64,000 nt of DNA, from contig NZ_FNOB01000008.1 of assembly GCF_900106675.1 (NCBI RefSeq), positions 62,001 to 126,000 of the forward strand. The letters run 5' to 3'. Positions within the stretch are counted from its first letter, which is position 1; every line of letters starts with the position of its first letter. Origin of the DNA: Allgaiera indica. Lineage in GTDB: Bacteria > Pseudomonadota > Alphaproteobacteria > Rhodobacterales > Rhodobacteraceae. The notes below the pieces were generated by a model. That model ran no database searches and had not been told where the DNA came from. It saw only the letters and a program-made list of their open reading frames with translations. Made by a program: the position numbers and the translations under genes. Below, piece by piece: positions 50,226 to 57,969 of the stretch.

Positions 50226-50801
50226 TCAACCGTTGTTGCGTGGGTCGATCCAGCCGATATTGCCATCTTCCCGACGGTACACGACATTCACGCCACTATG
50301 CTTCTCGTTCCGGAAGACCAGCACCGGGGCCTGCGCCAGTTCCATCTGCATCACCGCCTCACCGACCGAGAGCGAAGGGATCTTCGTCTCCATCTCGGCG
50401 ATGATCATGGGCTGCAACGAATCCGGCTCTGCCTCGTCCGTCCCTTCCGACGCGGCGAGGATATAGGCCGAGCCCGCGCCAAATTCAACCGGTTGCGCGC
50501 GCCCCTGGTGATGGTCCTTCAGTCGGCGCTTGTAACGGCGCAACTGTTTTTCCATCTTCTGGGCGCAAGCATCGAAGGCGGCGTAGATCTCGGTCGCCTG
50601 GCCTTTGGCCGCCGCCGACAGGCCGGTGGAAAGATGCACCGTGGCTTCACAGACGAATTCGTGCGCGACACGCGAAAACGTCACGACAGCATCCGTCGGG
50701 CGGCCGGCGTATTTGGCAACGGCTTCTCCCAGTTCGGCCTTCACATGCGATTGCAGGGCCTCGCCGATGTCGATCTGTTTACCGCTGATCTGATAGCGCA
50801 T
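50226..50801 (-). CDS. hpf: Long-form ribosome hibernation promoting factor
   Basis: A 191-residue HPF of the long type: the N-terminal ribosome-binding domain (about 1-110, MRYQISGKQIDIGEAL) and the C-terminal dimerisation domain (about 130-191, LVFRNEKHSGVNVVYRREDGNIGWI). It joins 70S ribosomes into inactive 100S dimers in stationary phase. GTAGGAGG precedes ATG 50801. It lies between rpoN (69-base gap) and ptsN. The long form alone, without RMF, is the rule outside gammaproteobacteria. Confidence 0.96.
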   Translation of the reverse strand: MRYQISGKQIDIGEALQSHVKAELGEAVAKYAGRPTDAVVTFSRVAHEFVCEATVHLSTGLSAAAKGQATEIYAAFDACAQKMEKQLRRYKRRLKDHHQGRAQPVEFGAGSAYILAASEGTDEAEPDSLQPMIIAEMETKIPSLSVGEAVMQMELAQAPVLVFRNEKHSGVNVVYRREDGNIGWIDPRNNG

Positions 50802-50870
50802 ATTGCCTCCTACGGATTATCCGGGCCAGGGATGCCCGCATTTCGCAAGGCCTTGACCCGGTTCATTTTT

Positions 50871-52178
50871 TCAATCCCTAGCGCCAGCCTCCATCGCTTG
50901 TCCTCGATGGCGCGCGGCGCGGCGGCGGCGCTCGAACGATGAGGGGATCCTCATGCTTTCACGGTATTTGGCGACACATCGACGGGTGATGTCAATGCCG
51001 TCCGCGACAAGCCGCTCGCGGATTACCGCATCCGACAGAGGTTGCGCGGCGGGTTCGTGCTCGACCATGCGGCGAATGGCGATCTTCACCGCGTGGCTGG
51101 ACACCGTGCCCCCGTGCCCCATCGGCAGACCCGAGGGAAAGAACATCGACAACGGATAAAGCGCCCCGCCCGTCAGCAGCACCTTGCCTGCGACAGCGCG
51201 CCCCAGGGTGGAAGGGTGCAGACTAAGCTCTTCCGCAAGGACGCGCCGGCTGAGCGGCGCCAGATGATCGGGCCCGCATGAAAAAAAGAGGTGCTGATCG
51301 GCGACCAGCCGCAGACCGATTCGCAGCAAGGTCTCGCCCCGATGGGAGACGGCGCGGATCAGCGCCTCGGCGCGCGACCGGGCCGAGACGACGAACGGAT
51401 CGTCTGGATCCGGCACCTGCGCCAGCAGCGCCTCGTCCAGCGATATGGCGGGCATCACGCCCTCGGCCAGGCGCACGGACATTCCGCCGCCCGGGGCGGT
51501 CTCGACCACCAGATCGGGCACCAAGGGGGAAGACTCGGGCCCGCCGGGATCGACCGGATGGGGCGAAAGGCCGCGAAGCGCCGCATCCAGCGCGCTGACC
51601 TCGCCGGGGCCAAGGTGCAGCACCTTGCCCAGTTCGGCCCAATCGTCCTGCGCGAACAGGTCCAGATGCGCCACGGCTTCCGCCGCCAGACCCGGAGAGA
51701 TCCCGCGATCGGTCAATTGCAGCGCCAGACATTCAGGCAGGCTGCGCGCGCCCACCCCGGCCGGTTCGCAGCGTTGCAGCGCGGCGATCGCCTCGGCCAC
51801 GACGGCACGGGGCTGGCCGGTCTCGGAAACCAGTTCCGCTTCGGTCGCGTCAAGATAGCCGTCGTCGCGCAATGCCCCGGTCAGATAATCGGCGACCGCA
51901 CGGACACCGGGCGGCAGGCTCATCTCGCCCAGTTGGCGACGCAAGCCCTCGCCCAGAGAGGGCCGCGCGGGCATGGTCTCCAAGGCTATGTCGAAAGCCG
52001 AAAGTCCGCCGCGCGCCGGCGGGGTGACGGTGAGAAAGGGATTGGATTCGGCCTCGCGCGTGATTTCCAGGGCCAGTTCCACGGGCGGCATCGCCAGGAT
52101 CCGCAGCGATTGCCGCATCCCCGGCGTCAGCGCCAGCCCCGGATGCTGGCCGATCGAAAGGCGCGGGCCTACTGCCAT
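50871..52178 (-). CDS. rpoN: RNA polymerase sigma-54 factor
   Basis: A 435-residue sigma-54. Region I has LTPGMRQSLRILAMPPVELA (glutamines reduced in number), the core-binding domain follows, and the DNA-binding end shows the RpoN box as RRCVAKYRE (399-407), with Cys where Thr is usual (ARRTVAKYRE). Sigma-54 drives nitrogen and flagellar promoters with activator proteins. It lies 30 bases after lptB, its usual place. Rhodobacterales often have several rpoN copies; this is the one in the conserved lptB-hpf setting. Confidence 0.95.
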   Translation of the reverse strand: MAVGPRLSIGQHPGLALTPGMRQSLRILAMPPVELALEITREAESNPFLTVTPPARGGLSAFDIALETMPARPSLGEGLRRQLGEMSLPPGVRAVADYLTGALRDDGYLDATEAELVSETGQPRAVVAEAIAALQRCEPAGVGARSLPECLALQLTDRGISPGLAAEAVAHLDLFAQDDWAELGKVLHLGPGEVSALDAALRGLSPHPVDPGGPESSPLVPDLVVETAPGGGMSVRLAEGVMPAISLDEALLAQVPDPDDPFVVSARSRAEALIRAVSHRGETLLRIGLRLVADQHLFFSCGPDHLAPLSRRVLAEELSLHPSTLGRAVAGKVLLTGGALYPLSMFFPSGLPMGHGGTVSSHAVKIAIRRMVEHEPAAQPLSDAVIRERLVADGIDITRRCVAKYRESMRIPSSFERRRRAARHRGQAMEAGARD

Positions 52179-52208
52179 GCCCCAAGTCCCCGCGCCCCTG
52201 GCCTCGGG

Positions 52209-52970
52209 TCAGGAAATGCGGAAGCTCTGTCCCAGATAGACCCGGCGGACGTTTTCATCGCGCACGACCTCATCACTCGTGCCACTCATAAGCACCTTAC
52301 CATCGTGCAGAATATAAGCACGATCTACGATCTCTAACGTCTCACGAACATTGTGATCGGTGATCAAAACTCCGATACCGCGTTCCTTGAGGTCGGCGAC
52401 AAGCGACCGGATCTCGCCCACCGCGATCGGGTCGACACCTGCGAAGGGCTCGTCCAATAACAGATATTTCGGGTCGGCCGCCAGACAGCGGGCGATCTCG
52501 ACGCGCCGCCGCTCGCCTCCCGACAGCGACAGCGCGGGCGCCCTGCGCAGGTGGGTGATCGAGAAATCCGACAGCAATTCCTCCAGCCGTTCACGGCGTT
52601 TGTGATGATCGGCGACGGAAATTTCCAGGATGGAAAGGATATTGTCCTCGACCGAGAGCCCGCGAAAGATCGACACTTCCTGCGGCAGATAGCCGATCCC
52701 CAGCCGCGCGCGGCGGTACATCGGCAACAGCGTGACATCGCGGCCATCAAGCATCACCTGCCCGCCCTCGGGGGTGACGAGACCGGCGATCGAGTAGAAA
52801 CAGGTGGTCTTGCCGGATCCGTTCGGCCCCAGCAGCGCCACGACTTCGCCGCGGCCCAGCTCCATGCTGACGTCGCGGATCACCAACCGTTTGCGATAGG
52901 ATTTGCGCAGCCCCATGACCCGCAGCCCGGCCGAACCGTCCGAGACCGATAGCTGTGGCGTCTTGCTCAT
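52209..52970 (-). CDS. lptB: LPS export ABC ATPase LptB
   Basis: A 253-residue ATPase that powers lipopolysaccharide extraction by LptFG. Walker A GPNGSGKTT, signature LSLSGGERRRVEIARCL, Walker B LLLDEPFAGVDPIA and the H-loop TDHNVRETLEI are intact. Its ATG overlaps the lptA stop (ATGA). Relative to E. coli LptB it has a short N-terminal extension. The gene is followed 30 bases later by rpoN. Confidence 0.96.
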   Translation of the reverse strand: MSKTPQLSVSDGSAGLRVMGLRKSYRKRLVIRDVSMELGRGEVVALLGPNGSGKTTCFYSIAGLVTPEGGQVMLDGRDVTLLPMYRRARLGIGYLPQEVSIFRGLSVEDNILSILEISVADHHKRRERLEELLSDFSITHLRRAPALSLSGGERRRVEIARCLAADPKYLLLDEPFAGVDPIAVGEIRSLVADLKERGIGVLITDHNVRETLEIVDRAYILHDGKVLMSGTSDEVVRDENVRRVYLGQSFRIS

Positions 52971-53506
52971 GGGGTCTTGGCCTTGGAAGGCGGGGCCTTC
53001 GGGGCGGCGTTGGGCTGCAAGGTGGTGGTGACGCGGCCTTCCATCGTGCCCATGCCGCTGGGCAGGTTGACCACCAGCTTTTGCCCCGACAGCACGTTCT
53101 GGCCCTGGGTCAGCAGCACCGAGCCGGTCATCACCACGGTACCGCTTTGCAGCGTATAGACCGCCGTCTTCGCCTGCGCGGCCTCGGTCGGGCTGGTGAC
53201 AAGGGTCACGCCGCCGGTCGCTTCCAGCGTCTGGATCTTGCCTTTCTGGCCATCGACCGGCTTGGCATAGGTGACATGAACCTTGTCGGCGGACAGCCGC
53301 ATCTTGCCCTGGCCGACGATCACATTGCCCGAAAACAGCGCCGTACCGTCCGCCTGGTTGACCTGCAGCTTGTCGGCGGTCACCTGGATCGGGGCGGAAG
53401 GATCGGTCTTGAACCCGCCCAGGGGAACCTGGGTGCCCTGGGCGATGGCGGCGTGAACCGGCAACGCCAGACCCAGCCCCAGCAGTGACGCGCGGAACAT
53501 GTTCAC
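52967..53506 (-). CDS. lptA: LPS transport periplasmic protein LptA
   Basis: A 179-residue periplasmic bridge protein with a signal peptide (FRASLLGLGLALPVHAAIA) and an OstA beta-jellyroll (about 35-150, QVTADKLQVNQADGTALFSG). It carries LPS between LptC and LptD. GTG 53506 is preferred as start because AAGGGGA ends six bases before it; the in-frame ATG 53500 is farther. It begins one base after lptC and overlaps lptB by 4 bases. The C-terminus is Pro/Lys-rich. Confidence 0.93.
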   Translation of the reverse strand: MNMFRASLLGLGLALPVHAAIAQGTQVPLGGFKTDPSAPIQVTADKLQVNQADGTALFSGNVIVGQGKMRLSADKVHVTYAKPVDGQKGKIQTLEATGGVTLVTSPTEAAQAKTAVYTLQSGTVVMTGSVLLTQGQNVLSGQKLVVNLPSGMGTMEGRVTTTLQPNAAPKAPPSKAKTP

Positions 53507-53507
53507 G

Positions 53508-54179
53508 TTAATTCCCCTTTCCCGGGGGCGTGTATATCAGCTTCACACCGCCGTTGAAAACAAGAACGTAGGGCCCAGGCGCAGCACCGACATCGGCGGC
53601 GGATTTCGCCGGCGCGGGTGGTGCTTCGGCCGAGATCACCATGCCGCCCGCCTCTATCCGGCCCAGCGGACCGGTTGCCGTGACCGCGCCCGCGCTTTGC
53701 AGATGGGTGCGGTCCAGCGCGCCGGTCAGCGCCCGCGCCCGGATGCGGTAGCCGTCGGAAGTGTCGATCCGCACGCCGCCGCCCAGCTTGATTTCCTGGC
53801 GGTTCGGGTCCAGCTGGCCCTGCGGTGCCTCGACGGTGGTAGTGGCGCCATCCTTGCGCTCGAACCGCGCCCGGATGCCGCTGGCACTGGCGCCCGGGCG
53901 GGCGGGATCCGGGGTTTCGGCCTTGGTCATCGGCTTCGCGACCGCCGCGCTGACGGTCACGGCAGTGCCGTCCTGCGTTACCCCCGCATAATCGGGCGCC
54001 GTCACCTGGGGTTCGCGCGCCAGCTTCTTCACATCCACCTTGGAATAGCGGATCGCCTTGGTCGGGTCGATGCTGTGGGAAAACAGAAACAGCGTCGACA
54101 ACATGCCCAGCGCGGCCAGTGGCAGCAGGATCTTGAGCCAGGCGACCAGCCGCGAATGGACGTTGTCGCGCGCGGCCAT
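53508..54179 (-). CDS. lptC: LPS export protein LptC
   Basis: A 223-residue bitopic protein with one N-terminal membrane segment (about residues 12-33, VAWLKILLPLAALGMLSTLF) and a periplasmic beta-jellyroll domain that passes LPS from LptBFG to LptA. It is somewhat longer than E. coli LptC because of a Pro/Ala-rich insert and tail. It starts one base after the kdsD stop and precedes lptA by one base, so expression is tightly coupled. Confidence 0.9.
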   Translation of the reverse strand: MAARDNVHSRLVAWLKILLPLAALGMLSTLFLFSHSIDPTKAIRYSKVDVKKLAREPQVTAPDYAGVTQDGTAVTVSAAVAKPMTKAETPDPARPGASASGIRARFERKDGATTTVEAPQGQLDPNRQEIKLGGGVRIDTSDGYRIRARALTGALDRTHLQSAGAVTATGPLGRIEAGGMVISAEAPPAPAKSAADVGAAPGPYVLVFNGGVKLIYTPPGKGN

Positions 54180-54180
54180 G

Positions 54181-55167
54181 TCAGACCACCCCGGCCCTCA
54201 GGCAATCGTGGATATGGATCAACCCCACAACCCGCGCCCCCACGGCGGCCGCGGTCGCCATGGCGGGCTCGACGACGAACAGGGTGGTGATCTTGCTGGC
54301 GTTCATTTCGGATACGGCCTTTTCGGCAAGAGCGTCCGGGCCGATGGTGCGTGGCTTCGGCGTCATCACCTGATCCGCGGTATGGTCCAACAGCCCGTCC
54401 ATGTGGCGGCGCAGGTCACCGTCGGTGACGATGCCGATCAGATAATCATTCGCATCGGTCACGCCAACCACGCCAAAGCCTTTCTGGCTCATGACCAGCA
54501 GGGCGTCGCCCATCGCGGTGCCGGCGCGCACCAGCGGCACGTCGGCCGCGCCATGCATCAGATCCGACACCTTCGCCAGCCGCGCCCCCAGCTTGCCGCC
54601 GGGGTGGAAGACGCGGAAATGCTCGGGGGTGAACCGGCGATGTTCCATCAACGCCAGCGCCAGAGCATCACCCAGCGCCAGCGTCATCGTGGTGGATGAG
54701 GTCGGCACGATCCCGGTGCCGCAGGCCTCGGGCGCGGGCGGCAGGACCAGCGCCACGTCGGACTGGCGCAGAAGGGTGGATTCGGGCCTGCTGGCCACCC
54801 CGATCAGCGGGATCTCGAAGCGCCGCGTATAGGCGATGATATTGGCCAGTTCGGGCGTTTCGCCGGAATTCGACAACACCAGCGCCACGTCGCCGGGCGT
54901 CAGCATCCCCAGATCGCCATGGCTTGCCTCGGCGGGGTGGACGAAATGCGCCGGCGTCCCGGTCGAGGCCAGCGTCGCCGCGATCTTGCGGCCGATATGG
55001 CCCGACTTGCCCATGCCCGACACGATCACCCGCCCCGGCGCGTCCAGGATCATCCGCACAGCGCGCGAGAAATTGCCGTTCAGGCTGGCTTCCAGCGCCG
55101 CAAGTGCCTGCGCCTCGGCGCGGATCACGCGGCGGGCGGTATCCAGAAACGTCTTGGCTTCGCTCAT
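54181..55167 (-). CDS. kdsD: Arabinose-5-phosphate isomerase KdsD/KpsF
   Basis: Interconverts ribulose 5-phosphate and arabinose 5-phosphate, the first step to the LPS sugar Kdo. A SIS domain (about 35-180: VSGMGKSGHIGRKIAATLAS, SNSGETPELA) is followed by two CBS domains (about 205-328: VVGVTDANDYLIGIVTDGDLRR). Length 328 is typical. It lies between rnd (13-base gap) and lptC (1-base gap), joining Kdo synthesis with LPS export genes. Confidence 0.96.
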   Translation of the reverse strand: MSEAKTFLDTARRVIRAEAQALAALEASLNGNFSRAVRMILDAPGRVIVSGMGKSGHIGRKIAATLASTGTPAHFVHPAEASHGDLGMLTPGDVALVLSNSGETPELANIIAYTRRFEIPLIGVASRPESTLLRQSDVALVLPPAPEACGTGIVPTSSTTMTLALGDALALALMEHRRFTPEHFRVFHPGGKLGARLAKVSDLMHGAADVPLVRAGTAMGDALLVMSQKGFGVVGVTDANDYLIGIVTDGDLRRHMDGLLDHTADQVMTPKPRTIGPDALAEKAVSEMNASKITTLFVVEPAMATAAAVGARVVGLIHIHDCLRAGVV

Positions 55168-55180
55168 GCCCGGTGGCCCC

Positions 55181-55792
55181 CTAATGCGCGAAGATGTCGA
55201 ATTCGTTGCCGGCCAGAAGATCCAGCTGCGCCCGCGTCGGCAGATAGTCGAACGAGGCCCGCGCGATTTCCTCGCGCCCCTCGCGCGCCAGCCGTTCGTC
55301 GAACACCGCCTTCAGCTGATGCAGATACAAAACGTCGGAGGCCGCATATTCCAGCTGCGCATCGGTCAGCTCCTGCGCGCCCCAGTCCGAGGTCTGCTGC
55401 TGCTTCGAGATATCGACGCCCAGCAGTTCCTGCAGCAGCACCTTCAGCCCGTGACGATCGGTGTAGGTGCGGGTCAGCTTCGAGGCGATCTTGGTGCAAT
55501 AGACCGGCGCGCAGATCGTACCGAACGCGTGATAGAGCGCCGCGATATCGAAGCGCGCGAAATGAAACAGCTTCACCACCCCGGGATCGGCCAGCAACCG
55601 TTGCAGGTTCGGCGCCGCGGTCTGCCCCTTGGCGATCCGAACCAGATGCGCGTTGCCGTCGCCCGAGGACAATTGCACCAGACACAACCGGTCGCGGTGC
55701 GGCAGTAGGCCCATCGTCTCGGTGTCGATGGCGACGACCTGCCCCAGATCCAGCCCGTCCGGAAGGTCACCTTGGTAAAGGGTGATTGCCAT
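55181..55792 (-). CDS. rnd: Short ribonuclease D-like 3'-5' exonuclease
   Basis: A 203-residue DEDDy exonuclease: Asp23 and Glu25 in AIDTETMG, Asp82 in FHFARFD, and YAASDVLYL carrying the final Tyr/Asp. It lacks the C-terminal HRDC domains of E. coli RNase D (about 375 residues), the usual alphaproteobacterial short form. ATG 55792 is chosen: AAGGAG lies 7 bases before it but only 1 base before ATG 55798. It heads the kdsD-lptCAB-rpoN operon and probably trims structured RNA 3' ends. Confidence 0.92.
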   Translation of the reverse strand: MAITLYQGDLPDGLDLGQVVAIDTETMGLLPHRDRLCLVQLSSGDGNAHLVRIAKGQTAAPNLQRLLADPGVVKLFHFARFDIAALYHAFGTICAPVYCTKIASKLTRTYTDRHGLKVLLQELLGVDISKQQQTSDWGAQELTDAQLEYAASDVLYLHQLKAVFDERLAREGREEIARASFDYLPTRAQLDLLAGNEFDIFAH

Positions 55793-55997
55793 ATCCATTC
55801 TCCTTGTGCGGGCCGTCGGGCGCCGGCAGCCCGGCGCGTGAAATCCATTTATCAAAGGCTTAGGCGAATGGCGAGTGCATTTCCTTGAACGTTTCCAGTG
55901 TTCGGGCGGGGGTTTGTCGCCCATCCCGGCCGCCGCTCCGGGACCGGGGCAAGCCCGACAGGCCCTTGCGAATCCGCGCCTTAGCGCCTAGATGGTC

Positions 55998-56098
55998 GGT
56001 CGAGAGGTTGGCGCGGGCGAGCGCCTCGCCAACCCGGTCAGGTCCGGAAGGAAGCAGCCGTAACGAGTCCCGCTTGGGTCGTTGTCCAGCCTCTCACC
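55998..56098 (+). ncRNA. ffs: Small signal recognition particle RNA (4.5S type)
   Basis: The conserved SRP loop is present: GGTCAGGTCCGGAAGGAAGC from about 56036, followed by AGCC. The outer stem is visible: GAGAGGTTG (56002-56010) pairs with CAGCCTCTC (56087-56095) with one G-U pair. Length near 100 bases is typical for alphaproteobacterial SRP RNA, which binds Ffh and targets membrane proteins. Exact ends are estimated from the stem. It is in the gap between rnd and the DUF202 gene. Confidence 0.93.
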
Positions 56099-56185
56099 CC
56101 GTCCCGCCATCACCGCCCTTGCCCCTGCCTAGACCCGGTTGCCCGGAACCGGGTGCTTCCTGCGCCGTTGTTCGTGAGGGTCGAT

Positions 56186-56560
56186 ATGGATGTGGATGTG
56201 GATGACAAACGCGAGGACGCGCTGCGGCTTCAGGTCGAATGGGCCGAGGAGCGCACCGCCCTGGGGATCGCGCGCACCGTGGCCAGCTGGGCCCGCACCG
56301 GTCTGGGCGCGATCGGCGTCGCATTGGGGATGCATGTGGTGTTCCGCGATCCTTCGCAGGTGATGCTTGGGCGCCTCGCGGCCACGTTGTTCCTGCTGAT
56401 CGCGGTGGCGCTGTTCATCGGCGGCAACGTCCAGGCGCGGCGATTGCACCGGATGCTGGAGCGTGAGCGCGACATACCGATCCACAACAGCTATGCCCCG
56501 CTGACCATCGCGCTGATCGTGGCGACGACGTTGTGCGGCGTGTTGCTGTGGACCCTCTAA
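56186..56560 (+). CDS. DUF202 family membrane protein (YidH-like)
   Basis: A 124-residue protein with three hydrophobic segments (about 30-50, 62-80 and 102-122) and the DUF202 motif EERTALGIARTVASWARTGLG. The family includes YidG/YidH and the fungal Vtc/Vps regions; the bacterial role is unknown. ATG 56186 follows GTGAGGG; a GTG eleven codons upstream is less likely. The N-terminus MDVDVDDKREDA is acidic and read from a GATGTG repeat. It converges on sdhB, with a terminator between. Confidence 0.8.
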   Translation: MDVDVDDKREDALRLQVEWAEERTALGIARTVASWARTGLGAIGVALGMHVVFRDPSQVMLGRLAATLFLLIAVALFIGGNVQARRLHRMLERERDIPIHNSYAPLTIALIVATTLCGVLLWTL

Positions 56561-56569
56561 GCGGGGACG

Positions 56570-56601
56570 AAAAAGGCCCGCGCGGGATATCCCGGCGGGC
56601 C
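56570..56601 (-). terminator. Rho-independent terminator of the sdh operon
   Basis: On the minus strand, GGCCCGCCGGGAT pairs with ATCCCGCGCGGGCC (13 bp with a single bulged base) and is followed by TTTTT. It lies 22 bases after the sdhB stop and separates it from the convergent DUF202 gene. Confidence 0.9.
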
Positions 56602-56623
56602 CTTCGACATCTGCCGCCGGTCG

Positions 56624-57403
56624 TCAGACCACGCGTTCGACCATCATCCGCTTGACCTCGGCGATCGCCTTGGCCGGGTTCAGCCCCTTCGGACAGGTCT
56701 TGGTGCAGTTCATGATCGTGTGGCAGCGATACAGCTTGAAAGGATCTTCCAGATCGTCCAGCCGCTCGCCCGTGGCCTCGTCGCGGCTGTCGACGATCCA
56801 GCGGTAGGCGTGCAGCAATGCCGCCGGTCCCAGGTAGCGGTCCGAGTTCCACCAATAGCTGGGGCACGCGGTCGAGCACGAGGCGCACATCACGCATTCA
56901 TAAAGACCGTCAAGCTTCTTGCGGTCCTCGATCGACTGGCGCCATTCCTTCTGCGGTGCGTTCGTCTTGGTTTCCAGCCAGGGCATGATGCTGGCGTGCT
57001 GGGCGTAGAAATGGGTCAGATCCGGCACCAGATCCCGCACCACCGGCATGTGCGGCAGCGGGTAGATCTTCACGTCGCCCTTGATCTCGTCCAGCCCGTA
57101 GATGCAGGCCAGATGATTGCCGCCGTCGATGTTCATCGCGCAGGATCCGCAGATCCCTTCACGGCAGGAACGCCGGAAGGTCAGGGTGGGGTCGATCTCG
57201 TTCTTGATCTTGATCAGCGCGTCCAGGACCATCGGCCCGCACTTGTCCATATCCACGAAATAGGTATCGACGCGCGGGTTCTCGCCGTCATCGGGCGTCC
57301 AGCGGTAGATCATGAACTTGCGCACGTTCTTCGCGCCCGCGGGCTTCGGCCAGGTCTTGCCGGTGCGGATCGTCGAATTCCGGGGAAGCTTGAATTGGAC
57401 CAT
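56624..57403 (-). CDS. sdhB: Succinate dehydrogenase iron-sulfur subunit SdhB
   Basis: A 259-residue subunit carrying electrons from SdhA flavin to ubiquinone. The three cluster motifs are present: CREGICGSC with a later Cys for 2Fe-2[13 protein letters not shown] for 4Fe-4S and [17 protein letters not shown] for 3Fe-4S. ATG 57403 is preceded by GGAAGGGA. It is the last gene of the sdhCDA-lipoprotein-sdhB operon and ends in a clear terminator. It acts at the cytoplasmic face of the inner membrane. Confidence 0.97.
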   Translation of the reverse strand: MVQFKLPRNSTIRTGKTWPKPAGAKNVRKFMIYRWTPDDGENPRVDTYFVDMDKCGPMVLDALIKIKNEIDPTLTFRRSCREGICGSCAMNIDGGNHLACIYGLDEIKGDVKIYPLPHMPVVRDLVPDLTHFYAQHASIMPWLETKTNAPQKEWRQSIEDRKKLDGLYECVMCASCSTACPSYWWNSDRYLGPAALLHAYRWIVDSRDEATGERLDDLEDPFKLYRCHTIMNCTKTCPKGLNPAKAIAEVKRMMVERVV

Positions 57404-57552
57404 GGATCATCCCTTCCGTTCGGGGCGGTCATGCCGGGTCAGGACCGGCCGCGGACCGGACTGCAGCATGACGCAGGTTTCATCTACAAGACCCGCCGCG
57501 CCACCCAAGGAACGGGCGGCCAGCGGCGGGAAAGCGGCCAGCGGACGAGACA

Positions 57553-57966
57553 TCACTGCCCCTCCAGCGAGGACCGGATCGTCGATCCATCGCGCAGGAA
57601 GACCAGGGCGCGTCGCTGCTGCGCCAGGGTCAGCGTGGGCCAAAGCGCGGCATCACCCGGCATCAGCGGATAGGCCGTGGGCAAGGGCAGCTTGCCGGCC
57701 GCCGCGCGCGGGGCCGGGGCCGCAGGCGCCGCCTTCGCACGGCGCGCGGCCTTTTGCTGGATGCAGGCGTTCAGGGCATTGGCCTCGGGCCAGGTGCCGT
57801 TCAGCCCCGGGCGCACCTCGGGCACGGCGGCCCCCTGCCGGTAGTGGTAATCGCCGTAAGGCTTCAGCTGGCGCAGGCATTGCTGCGCCAGATCGCCCTG
57901 CTGTGCGCAGGACGCCAGGGCCAGAACGCCCCCCAGCGGCATCAACACCAGACCCGTGCGGCCCAT
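57553..57966 (-). CDS. Lipoprotein of unknown function inside the sdh operon
   Basis: A 137-residue protein with a signal peptide and lipobox (LALASC, Cys20), followed by a Cys-containing N-terminal part (QQCLRQLKPYGDYHY) and an Ala/Pro-rich centre ending in LRDGSTIRSSLEG. I do not recognise the family. It begins 3 bases after the sdhA stop on the same strand, so it is cotranscribed with succinate dehydrogenase. Its product would be anchored to a membrane on the periplasmic side, away from SdhA and SdhB. Confidence 0.75.
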   Translation of the reverse strand: MGRTGLVLMPLGGVLALASCAQQGDLAQQCLRQLKPYGDYHYRQGAAVPEVRPGLNGTWPEANALNACIQQKAARRAKAAPAAPAPRAAAGKLPLPTAYPLMPGDAALWPTLTLAQQRRALVFLRDGSTIRSSLEGQ

Positions 57967-57969
57967 TGG

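Noticed and set aside
57407-57553. 48-codon micro-gene before sdhB
   Set aside because: The fit between stop and start codons is intriguing, but composition looks random and there is no recognisable product, so it is discussed as a finding and not annotated as a gene.
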